DNA of 5,634 nt, from NCBI GenBank assembly GCA_013042895.1, contig JABDPD010000220.1, forward strand, positions 1 to 5,634, given 5' to 3'. Origin of the DNA: Boseongicola sp. (GTDB lineage Bacteria > Pseudomonadota > Alphaproteobacteria > Rhodobacterales > Rhodobacteraceae). The translations under genes were made by a program, and so were the position numbers. Under the pieces are notes generated by a model that was given only the letters and a program-made list of their open reading frames with translations, did no database searches and was not told the origin of the DNA. This document shows positions 1 to 5,470 of the stretch, one piece after another. Within the stretch, counting starts at the first letter, position 1, and each line of letters starts with the position of its first letter.

Positions 1-1117
1 TCGCCAATCGGCCCTCGCACAAAAGCAGCGCGTCTTTGCCAAACGCTTTGTGTCGCCAACCACTCAGCGATTTCGCCTCACGTCGTCCCGCTGCAATCTC
101 GTCAAGATCAGCCGCAGTCGCAATCAATTTCTGAGCCACACCGAGCTGTTCCGACTTCGCCTTCAAAAGCACACGCAGCAAGTCCGCAAGCGCAGGATTA
201 ACCTGCATTTTCTCGCGCGACCTGTCAGGTCTTGGTTGATCCTCAGCAGGCGTTTTCACTCCCGCTCTTACCGCCGCGAGAATGCCCTCGGCAATCTCAC
301 CTTTGCGAGCTTCACGCAGCAAAAGACGCGAACGGCTCAAGTCTTCAAACGAGCCCGGTTTGGTCGAAGCTAACTCAAGAAGCGCGTCGTCCTTGATCAC
401 CCGACTACGGGGAATGTTCTTGGTTTGCGCATGGTGCTCTCGAAACTTCGCGAGTTCCCGAACAATCGCCAGAAACCGCCCCGAGTTCGTCCGCGTTTTC
501 ACACGTTTCCACGCGTTCTCGGGCTGGACAACATAAGTTGCCGGATCGCCGAGAACAGCCAACTCTTCCTCCACCCAATCAAGACGCGCAGTCTTATCCA
601 GTTCGCTCGCAAGGTGCTCATAGATTACGCGCAGGTGGGTAACATCCGCCAAAGCATAGGTTTTTTGAGCGTCCGTCAAAGGTCGCCGTGACCAGTCAGT
701 GAAACGCGACGATTTATCTAGCGATGCATGCGCGATCTTGCGCACCAGCGTTTCATACCCAACCTGCTCACCAAATCCGGCAACCATCGCTGCAACTTGA
801 GTGTCAAAAAGCGGCTTTGGAATCACACCGCCTTCGACATAGAAGATCTCAAGATCCTGGCGCGCAGCATGGAATACTTTGACGACAGCCTCATTACGAA
901 ACAGCTCATAAAGCGGCTCAAGTGAAATGCCGTTAACCAACGGATCAACCAGGACGGCATCTTCTTCAGCATCTCCGGGAATCGCCAGCTGCACCAGACA
1001 GAGCTTTGCGTAATACGTCCGTTCACGAAGAAATTCGGTATCGACAGTTACATAAGGTGCATCAGCGGCGCGCTTACAAAAAGTCGCAAGCTCTTCGGTC
1101 GTTGTCAGGGTGAGCAT
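1..1117 (-). CDS. rnd: Ribonuclease D (3'-5' exoribonuclease), C-terminus cut off by the window edge
   Basis: RNase D trims the 3' ends of tRNA precursors and other structured RNAs in the cytoplasm. My translation of the minus strand gives 372 open codons with no stop before the left edge. The DEDDy exonuclease domain fills about residues 1-175: Exo I is VTVDTEF (D26, E28), Exo II is HAARQDLE (D88), and Exo III is TYALADV (Y154, D158). An HRDC domain follows at about 210-285 (FREHHA, then IPRSRVIKDDALLELA), and a second HRDC-like helical part extends to the edge. Family members are about 380-390 residues, so only the last dozen or so codons should be missing. The ATG is preceded directly by an in-frame TAA, so no longer start is possible; a purine-rich AGAGGA lies about 13 bases upstream. 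It is the third gene of the purM-purN-rnd operon, 32 bases after purN. All catalytic residues are present. Family assignment is firm. Confidence 0.95.
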   Translation of the reverse strand, partial: MLTLTTTEELATFCKRAADAPYVTVDTEFLRERTYYAKLCLVQLAIPGDAEEDAVLVDPLVNGISLEPLYELFRNEAVVKVFHAARQDLEIFYVEGGVIPKPLFDTQVAAMVAGFGEQVGYETLVRKIAHASLDKSSRFTDWSRRPLTDAQKTYALADVTHLRVIYEHLASELDKTARLDWVEEELAVLGDPATYVVQPENAWKRVKTRTNSGRFLAIVRELAKFREHHAQTKNIPRSRVIKDDALLELASTKPGSFEDLSRSRLLLREARKGEIAEGILAAVRAGVKTPAEDQPRPDRSREKMQVNPALADLLRVLLKAKSEQLGVAQKLIATAADLDEIAAGRREAKSLSGWRHKAFGKDALLLCEGRLA

Positions 1118-1149
1118 TTAGGCAGAAGTGTCCTCTTTCCGGATCGTCT

Positions 1150-1764
1150 TCAGTTGATAGGGCTTTCGGCGTCCATGGACAAGACGACCGGTGCGCGTTC
1201 CCCTGCAGCAAACCGGCGGAGCACCATTGGATAAAGACGGTGTTCTTGCGTCAACACACGTGCAGCAAGGCTTTCGGGCGTGTCGTCGCTCAGAACCGGC
1301 ACTTTTGCTTGACCAATCACCGGACCACCATCCAGTACATCTGTCACTTCATGCACAGTGCATCCGGCCTCGGTGTCACCAGCCTCAATGGCCCGTTTAT
1401 GTGTCGCAAGTCCGGGATACTTGGGCAGAAGCGACGGATGAATGTTGAGAATTCGTCCCGACCATCGATTGACAAAAACTGGTGTCAAAACACGCATGAA
1501 ACCCGCCAGGCAAATGATGTCGGGTTTCGTCGCCTCCAACACCTCATTCAGTTTGTTTTCAAAGGCCTCCCGGTCTTTTCCGAAGGGACGATGATCTACT
1601 ACGGCCGTCGGCACACCAAGGGATGCAGCCTTCTCCAGTCCACCCGCATCTGGGTTATTTGAAAGAACCAGAACGGGTCTCGCCGGGTGATCACCGGTCA
1701 TGTCCCGCACAAGAGTCAGCATGTTGGAACCGCCGCCTGAGATCAGGACAGCACAGCGTTTCAC
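1150..1764 (-). CDS. purN: Phosphoribosylglycinamide formyltransferase 1 (GART), folate-dependent
   Basis: PurN transfers a formyl group from 10-formyltetrahydrofolate to GAR, giving FGAR, the third step of de novo purine synthesis. The 204-residue protein is of normal family length (E. coli PurN is 212). The phosphate-binding loop is SGGGSNM at residues 9-15. The folate and catalytic region contains AGFMRVL (87-93) and [13 protein letters not shown] (106-118). By family comparison the catalytic residues are N107, H109 and D145, the last in the [10 protein letters not shown] motif. The start is GTG, overlapping the purM stop in the sequence GTGA. A GAGG Shine-Dalgarno lies 9 bases upstream inside the end of purM, so translational coupling is likely. 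It has no promoter of its own that I can see. The SGGG in place of the more usual SGNG or SGRG loop is a small variation that should not affect function. Confidence 0.97.
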   Translation of the reverse strand: MKRCAVLISGGGSNMLTLVRDMTGDHPARPVLVLSNNPDAGGLEKAASLGVPTAVVDHRPFGKDREAFENKLNEVLEATKPDIICLAGFMRVLTPVFVNRWSGRILNIHPSLLPKYPGLATHKRAIEAGDTEAGCTVHEVTDVLDGGPVIGQAKVPVLSDDTPESLAARVLTQEHRLYPMVLRRFAAGERAPVVLSMDAESPIN

Positions 1765-2810
1765 GACAGCTGACCTCGATAGGTGACGCCCTCACCGTCT
1801 ACGATTCGACCGATCTCAATAACGTCGTGGCCGTCTTGCGTGAATGCCCGCGTTGCCACATCCACCTTGTCTTCGGGAACAGCCGCTACCATCCCTATAC
1901 CGCAGTTGAAGGTTTTTAGCAGCTCGGGAGTTTCGATTCCTCCTTGAGAAGATAACCAGCCAAAGACCGGAGGCAAACTCCAAGCCGAAAGATTCACCTC
2001 GGCGCCAAGACCCACAGGCAGCATACGCGGAAGGTTTTCGGTCAAGCCACCACCAGTAATATGCGCCAAACCGTGCAGAACACTCCCTTCCGCAATAGCG
2101 GTCACGGCGCCTTTCACATAGATGCGCGTCGGGCGAAGCAAGTCCTCACCGAGGCTTGAATCTGAATACGGGCATTGCGCGTCCCAGGCCAAACCGCTTT
2201 GTTCGACAACGCGCCGCACAAGGGAATAGCCATTTGAGTGCACACCATCACTGGCCAGACCCAAAAGAACATTCCCCTTCGCAACGCCGGCAGGCAGCGT
2301 TTGCCCACGCTCCATCGCGCCTACAGCAAATCCGGCAAGGTCGAAATCCCCACCCGAATACATACCCGGCATTTCAGCAGTCTCACCGCCGATTAGCGCG
2401 CACCCTGCACGCGAGCACCCTTCCGCGATACCCTCTATCACCTGTGTCGCGTGGTCGACGTCCAGTTTTCCGGTGGCGAAATAATCAAGGAAAAACAGTG
2501 GCTCAGCGCCCTGACAAACAAGATCGTTGACACACATTGCGACCAGGTCAATGCCCACTCCGCCTGCAATCCCGGTATCAATAGCAATCTTCAGTTTGGT
2601 CCCCACGCCATCAGTTGCGGCCACCAGCACGGGGTCGCTGAACCCAGCGGCTTTGAGATCAAACAGCGCTCCGAAACCACCGAGACCAGACATCGTTCCC
2701 GACCTCGCCGTCCGCTTCGCAGCGGGTTTGATCCGCTCTACCAAGGCGTTGCCTGCGTCGATATCCACGCCTGCCGCAGCATATGTCAGTCCGTTCTTGG
2801 TCATCGTCAT
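1761..2810 (-). CDS. purM: Phosphoribosylformylglycinamidine cyclo-ligase (AIR synthetase)
   Basis: PurM closes the imidazole ring: FGAM plus ATP gives AIR, the fifth step of de novo purine synthesis. Counting from the chosen ATG the protein has 349 residues, normal for the family. Family motifs in order are [11 protein letters not shown] (42-52), [12 protein letters not shown] (65-76), [19 protein letters not shown] (93-111), [12 protein letters not shown] (140-151), [13 protein letters not shown] (187-199) and [16 protein letters not shown] (250-265). These cover the AIRS N-terminal ATP-binding and C-terminal domains, with the DGVGTK and GGETAEMPG loops intact. The open frame extends to a TTG at 2822, but the ATG at 2810 is preferred because GAGG sits 6 bases before it. 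A second ATG at 2804 is possible but is 12 bases from GAGG. It is the first gene of purM-purN-rnd. Confidence 0.97.
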   Translation of the reverse strand: MTMTKNGLTYAAAGVDIDAGNALVERIKPAAKRTARSGTMSGLGGFGALFDLKAAGFSDPVLVAATDGVGTKLKIAIDTGIAGGVGIDLVAMCVNDLVCQGAEPLFFLDYFATGKLDVDHATQVIEGIAEGCSRAGCALIGGETAEMPGMYSGGDFDLAGFAVGAMERGQTLPAGVAKGNVLLGLASDGVHSNGYSLVRRVVEQSGLAWDAQCPYSDSSLGEDLLRPTRIYVKGAVTAIAEGSVLHGLAHITGGGLTENLPRMLPVGLGAEVNLSAWSLPPVFGWLSSQGGIETPELLKTFNCGIGMVAAVPEDKVDVATRAFTQDGHDVIEIGRIVDGEGVTYRGQLS

Positions 2811-2832
2811 CCATTCCCTCAAACCTGTGGCT

Positions 2833-2861
2833 GCGATACCGGATCAAAGCCGGGCTGTCCA
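2833..2861 (-). promoter_or_regulatory. Candidate sigma-70-type promoter for purM-purN-rnd
   Basis: On the minus strand TGGACA (2856-2861, five of six bases matching the -35 consensus) is followed by a 17-base spacer and TATCGC (2833-2838, a weak -10 sharing TAT). Transcription would begin near 2826, leaving about 16 bases before the purM ATG, enough for the GAGG ribosome site. The match at -10 is poor, so this is an inference from geometry. The -35 overlaps one arm of an inverted repeat (2852-2877). Confidence 0.4.
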
Positions 2862-2877
2862 CGTCTGCACGCAGCCC
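2852..2877. repeat. Inverted repeat GGGCTG / CAGCCC between the purM and tRNA promoters
   Basis: GGGCTG (2852-2857) and CAGCCC (2872-2877) form a perfect 6-base dyad with a 14-base centre. It lies between the candidate purM -35 (2856-2861) and the candidate tRNA -35 (2881-2886). It lies upstream of both predicted transcription starts, so a DNA operator is more natural than an RNA hairpin. Chance occurrence in GC-rich DNA is quite possible. Confidence 0.3.
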
Positions 2878-2880
2878 TTC

Positions 2881-2908
2881 TTGACCGGGCCGCGACGTCT
2901 GATATTGC
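2881..2908 (+). promoter_or_regulatory. Candidate promoter for the CAT-anticodon tRNA gene
   Basis: TTGACC (2881-2886, five of six -35 bases) is followed by a 16-base spacer and TATTGC (2903-2908). The end of the -10 is exactly 10 bases from the first base of the mature tRNA, the same distance as at the tRNA-Asn gene in this window. That shared geometry supports both calls, although the -10 is weak. Confidence 0.45.
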
Positions 2909-2918
2909 CACTGGTGGC

Positions 2919-2995
2919 GGGCCTGTAGCTCAATTGGTTAGAGCAGAGCGCTCATAACGCTTTGGTTGGGGGTTCAAGTCCCTCCGGGCCTACCA
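2919..2995 (+). tRNA. tRNA with CAT anticodon: elongator Met or Ile2 (lysidine type)
   Basis: A full cloverleaf folds by hand. The acceptor stem is 2919-2925 with 2985-2991, including G-U pairs at 1-72 and 6-67. The D stem is GCTC/GAGC (2928-2931, 2941-2944). The anticodon stem is 2946-2950 with 2958-2962 around the loop CTCATAA, with CAT at 2953-2955. The T stem is GGGGG/CCCTC (2968-2972, 2980-2984) around TTCAAGT. The discriminator is A2992 and CCA is encoded (2993-2995). There is no feature of an initiator tRNA: the D arm and the first acceptor pair are elongator-type. CAT tRNAs are Met unless TilS converts C34 to lysidine. This one has C4-G69 and C5-G68, pairs reported as favourable for TilS in E. 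coli, so Ile2 is a real alternative. The existence of the tRNA is certain; its amino acid is not. Confidence 0.97.
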
Positions 2996-3014
2996 AATAC
3001 CGCCAACACGCAGT

Positions 3015-4328
3015 TTAACGCGGCAGCACAATCGAGGCTTTTAGGCCGCCGAGATCCTTGCTGACATCTAGCTCAATGGATCCACCATGCTGACGTGCGA
3101 TGTCGCCTGCGATTGCCAGTCCAAGCCCAACCCCCGAGCCTGCATCCTGATTCCTCGATTGGTCCAGCCTCGTAAACGGCCTCAGCGCCGCCTCGCGCTG
3201 ATCTAGAGGAATACCGGGACCGTCGTCTTCAACCATCACCGATACCGTCTCGTCAAGAACCGTGAGGCTTACCCGCGCCATCGAGCCATATCGCATGGCG
3301 TTCCCAATCAGATTGCCCAAAGCCCTGTCAAATGCCGGTGGGCGCAGCGTGATTGGATCCGTCTTTTCGATCACGCCCAATTCAACCCTTCCGCCAGCTC
3401 GAATGGCCTTTTCTATAGCGCTTTCGATAAGAGGCGTCGGGTCAGTCCATTCAGGCTCACCAAGAGACTCGCTTCGTGCGAAATCAAGAAAGGCATCCAG
3501 CATTTCCTGCATCTCCTCCACATCGCGCACCATGTCAGTGGAGTCGCCGCTCTCTGACATGCTGAGCGCAAGCCTCAGCCGTGTCAGGGGCGTCCTGAGG
3601 TCGTGACTGACCCCCGACAGTAAGAGCGTACGTTGCTCGATCTGACGCTCTAAACGGTCGCGCATTTGGATAAAGGCATTCCCGGCTTCGCGTACCTCTG
3701 CCGCTCCTGCCGGACGATACGGTACCGAACGCCCCTTACCAAAGGCCGAAGCCGCGGCGGCCAAGCGGCGAATGGGTCTCACCTGCCCTCGCAAGTAAAG
3801 AAGCGCAATCAGTAACATAAGCACTGAGGTTACACCTATAAGAACCAAGAACTGATGAGGATTCCTGGCGGACACGCGGGCTCGCGGCACTTCCAGTAAG
3901 ACCGCTCCATGCTTTGACATCATAGAAATCAACGCAAACCCCTCGCGGCTAACGAGGTCGATCGCATCAACATCACCCATAGTTTCACGCAACGTCGTAA
4001 CGACCGTACGCCCTGACAGATCAATCCATTGGCGCCGATCACTTATATCAAGGTCAGAATACGAAATCTGAAGCCCCAAAGGCTCAGCAATCGCGCCCGC
4101 TGCCAGAAGCGCTGCGTCCGCCGACTCTGCTTCGTTTGCACGAGACAGAATGAGAGTGATCTCGTTTGCCACTCCCTCCGTCATCTGCCGCGTGACGTTC
4201 TCATAAAGCCGCTGGATAAAGACAATGGACATCACTAGCAGGATGGTCCCAACTGGCACCAACAATATCAGCGTCGCGCGCCCGAAAAGCGACCGAGGCA
4301 TGAACCGTTTGAGAAACTTTCCGATCAT
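3015..4328 (-). CDS. EnvZ-like membrane sensor histidine kinase (HAMP, HisKA, HATPase_c)
   Basis: This is an inner-membrane two-component sensor kinase of 437 residues (E. coli EnvZ has 450). The short N-terminus is basic. TM1 is at about 17-39, a periplasmic domain at about 40-160, TM2 at about 161-180 (FLVLIGVTSVLMLLIALLYL) and HAMP at about 181-232 (RPIRRLAAAASAFGKG). The dimerisation and phosphotransfer helix carries SGVSHDLRTPLTRLRLALS, with H242 as the phosphorylated residue; this box is very close to that of EnvZ. The ATPase domain shows the N box NLIGNAMRYG (N343), G1 VEDDGPGI (366-373), F box PFTRLDQS and G2 GSGVGLGLAI (397-406). All catalytic elements are intact. The start is ATG with a weak TAGG ribosome site 8 bases upstream. 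No response regulator lies beside it in this window, so partner and stimulus cannot be read. Kinase function is firm; the EnvZ likeness is by motif and architecture only. Confidence 0.93.
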   Translation of the reverse strand: MIGKFLKRFMPRSLFGRATLILLVPVGTILLVMSIVFIQRLYENVTRQMTEGVANEITLILSRANEAESADAALLAAGAIAEPLGLQISYSDLDISDRRQWIDLSGRTVVTTLRETMGDVDAIDLVSREGFALISMMSKHGAVLLEVPRARVSARNPHQFLVLIGVTSVLMLLIALLYLRGQVRPIRRLAAAASAFGKGRSVPYRPAGAAEVREAGNAFIQMRDRLERQIEQRTLLLSGVSHDLRTPLTRLRLALSMSESGDSTDMVRDVEEMQEMLDAFLDFARSESLGEPEWTDPTPLIESAIEKAIRAGGRVELGVIEKTDPITLRPPAFDRALGNLIGNAMRYGSMARVSLTVLDETVSVMVEDDGPGIPLDQREAALRPFTRLDQSRNQDAGSGVGLGLAIAGDIARQHGGSIELDVSKDLGGLKASIVLPR

Positions 4329-4346
4329 GCTGTGAGCCTAAGCATG
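4326..4346. repeat. Inverted repeat holding both divergent start codons
   Basis: CATGCT (4326-4331) and AGCATG (4341-4346) are perfect 6-base arms around a 9-base centre, GTGAGCCTA. The left arm contains the kinase ATG (minus) and the right arm the hydrolase ATG (plus). The centre gives each gene a weak ribosome site: GAG on the plus strand 7 bases before ATG 4344, and TAGG on the minus strand 8 bases before ATG 4328. It could be an operator, a translational arrangement, or chance. Confidence 0.4.
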
Positions 4347-5264
4347 CAACGCCCCAAAGCGAAAGTGCCGATGACACGACCAGAGGTAGGAATCCTCAGA
4401 GAGATCTCACCCGGTATTGGAGCCGTTCTAGCTCCAAATGCTGGCCCAATGACCCATTGGGGCACCAATTGCTATCTCGTTGGAGAACGCGAATTAGCCA
4501 TCATTGATCCCGGACCGGCTGAGCCAATCCATATTGCAAACCTCTTGCGAGCCATTGGCAATAGAATGGTGAGCCACATTTTGATCACCCACGCACACGC
4601 CGACCACAGCGCAGCTGCAATGGCCCTTTCTAGTAAGACCGGAGCGCCAATCGTTGGGTTTGGCCGTGCAAACGCAGGGCGGAGAAGTGTGATGGAGCAG
4701 CTTGCAAGAGCCGGGCATCTCGCGGGTGGCGAAGGTTTGGATAAGACATTTGCTCCCGACCACGAGGTCAATGAAGGAGACACACTGAGAACGTCGGAAT
4801 TCGCCGCCAGAGTTCTTCACATTCCCGGCCATTTTGCGGGGCATCTTGGCTTTCAGATTGAAGACAATATCTTTGTCGGTGATCACGTAATGGATTGGTC
4901 AACGTCCATCGTCTCTCCTCCTGACGGGCATCTGGCTGACTTTCTCGCGTCCTGTAAGAAGCTCATTTCTCTTTCACCGTCGTTCTGCCTTACTGGACAC
5001 GGCGGGCCGCTCACCGATCCGATCGCGAGGCTAGAGTGGTTAGTCGCACATCGAAAACGGCGCGAATCTCAAATCCTAGGGACACTTTCGAACGCGCCGG
5101 TGTCCATTGAGACCATCGTCTCACGAGTCTATCCTGATGTTCCCTCGAATGTCAGACCAGCTGCCGCGCGCAACGTCCTGGCCCACCTGATTGATTTATG
5201 GGAACGGCGCATAATTAGGCCACTACCGGAGATGCGTTGGGACGCGAAGTTTCGGTTGAGATAA
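4344..5264 (+). CDS. Metallo-beta-lactamase-fold hydrolase with C-terminal winged helix (GloB/LACTB2-like)
   Basis: This is a cytoplasmic metal-dependent hydrolase with no signal peptide, 306 residues from the chosen ATG. Counting from it, the metal-binding motif HAHADH is at 83-88, followed by H163 (PGHFAGH), D180 (VGDHVM) and H219 (TGHGGP), the full set for a two-metal site. The N-terminal WGTNCYLVG (39-47) and IIDPGPAEP (53-61) are typical of the GloB-related group. Residues from about 237 on (HRKRRESQIL to NVLAHLIDL) match the winged-helix tail of LACTB2-type proteins, some of which cleave RNA and others thioesters. The substrate is unknown. The frame also allows GTG 4332 (3 bases from the kinase start, no ribosome site) and ATG 4371, where family similarity begins (TRPEVGI). 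ATG 4344 is chosen for its GAG 7 bases upstream. The gene is divergent from the kinase and followed by tRNA-Asn. Confidence 0.92.
   Translation: MQRPKAKVPMTRPEVGILREISPGIGAVLAPNAGPMTHWGTNCYLVGERELAIIDPGPAEPIHIANLLRAIGNRMVSHILITHAHADHSAAAMALSSKTGAPIVGFGRANAGRRSVMEQLARAGHLAGGEGLDKTFAPDHEVNEGDTLRTSEFAARVLHIPGHFAGHLGFQIEDNIFVGDHVMDWSTSIVSPPDGHLADFLASCKKLISLSPSFCLTGHGGPLTDPIARLEWLVAHRKRRESQILGTLSNAPVSIETIVSRVYPDVPSNVRPAAARNVLAHLIDLWERRIIRPLPEMRWDAKFRLR
4417..4437. repeat. 7-base inverted repeat TTGGAGC / GCTCCAA inside the hydrolase gene
   Basis: Perfect arms at 4417-4423 and 4431-4437 are separated by 7 bases, giving a 21-base dyad about 75-95 bases inside the hydrolase reading frame. This is also about 90-110 bases upstream of the kinase start, where a kinase promoter or operator would have to lie. 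It may be only a by-product of coding sequence. Confidence 0.35.
4445..4461. repeat. 7-base inverted repeat CCCAATG / CATTGGG inside the hydrolase gene
   Basis: Perfect arms at 4445-4451 and 4455-4461 flank a 3-base loop (ACC). It begins 7 bases after the end of the preceding dyad, and both share TTGG/CCAA cores. On either transcript this would form a short hairpin. It codes for the conserved segment before WGTN in the hydrolase, so chance is possible. Confidence 0.35.
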
Positions 5265-5303
5265 CCTGCGGGACACCCTTTTAAGTTTCTAACAAACACC
5301 CAC

Positions 5304-5332
5304 TGGACGCGCCCGAAAAGCATTGTTATATC
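5304..5332 (+). promoter_or_regulatory. Candidate promoter for tRNA-Asn
   Basis: TGGACG (5304-5309, four of six -35 bases) is followed by a 17-base spacer and TATATC (5327-5332, four of six -10 bases). The -10 ends 10 bases before the first base of the tRNA, exactly as at the other tRNA gene here. Transcription would start around 5339, a leader of only a few bases. Confidence 0.5.
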
Positions 5333-5342
5333 GCGCCAGTGT

Positions 5343-5417
5343 TCCGGCGTAGCTCAGCGGTAGAGCAGTTGACTGTTAATCAATTGGTCGTAGGTTCGAT
5401 CCCTACCGCCGGAGCCA
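5343..5417 (+). tRNA. tRNA-Asn (anticodon GTT)
   Basis: The cloverleaf is clean. The acceptor stem TCCGGCG (5343-5349) pairs perfectly with CGCCGGA (5407-5413). The D stem is GCTC/GAGC (5352-5355, 5363-5366). The anticodon stem GTTGA/TCAAT (5368-5372, 5380-5384) surrounds the loop CTGTTAA, with GTT at 5375-5377. The T arm loop is TTCGATC. The discriminator is G5414, usual for bacterial tRNA-Asn, and CCA is encoded at 5415-5417. It is a single-gene transcription unit with its own promoter upstream and a terminator 33 bases downstream. The 78 bases separating it from the hydrolase stop hold only that promoter. Confidence 0.98.
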
Positions 5418-5449
5418 AAATCTCTCAGAGATAACAAGAGAGTAACAGG

Positions 5450-5470
5450 CCGCCCCGCAGGGCGGTTTTT
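5450..5470 (+). terminator. Rho-independent terminator of tRNA-Asn
   Basis: CCGCCC (5450-5455) pairs with GGGCGG (5460-5465) around a four-base loop, CGCA, and is followed directly by TTTTT (5466-5470). The strong GC stem and T run on the plus strand match an intrinsic terminator. The minus strand lacks a T run after the stem, so termination is one-way. Confidence 0.9.

Noticed and set aside
50..925. Plus-strand open frames across positions 50-925
   Set aside because: They lie opposite the minus-strand RNase D gene, which has intact catalytic motifs; their translations are arginine- and serine-rich with no recognisable domain.
2811..2822. TTG at 2822 as the purM start, adding four residues
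   Set aside because: TTG is a rare start and would place the GAGG ribosome site inside the gene; ATG 2810 has GAGG 6 bases upstream and fits the family's N-terminus.
2998..3023. Possible hairpin terminator between the CAT tRNA and the convergent kinase
   Set aside because: Only a 4-base CCGC/GCGG pairing with a long loop and no T run on either strand.
4332..4343. GTG 4332 as the hydrolase start
   Set aside because: It has no ribosome site, is 3 bases from the kinase start, and adds residues before the region of family similarity. ATG 4344 is better supported, with ATG 4371 still possible.
5421..5441. TCTCTCAGAGA palindrome just after tRNA-Asn
   Set aside because: Its one-base loop cannot form a stable hairpin; probably simple repeat-like sequence before the real terminator.
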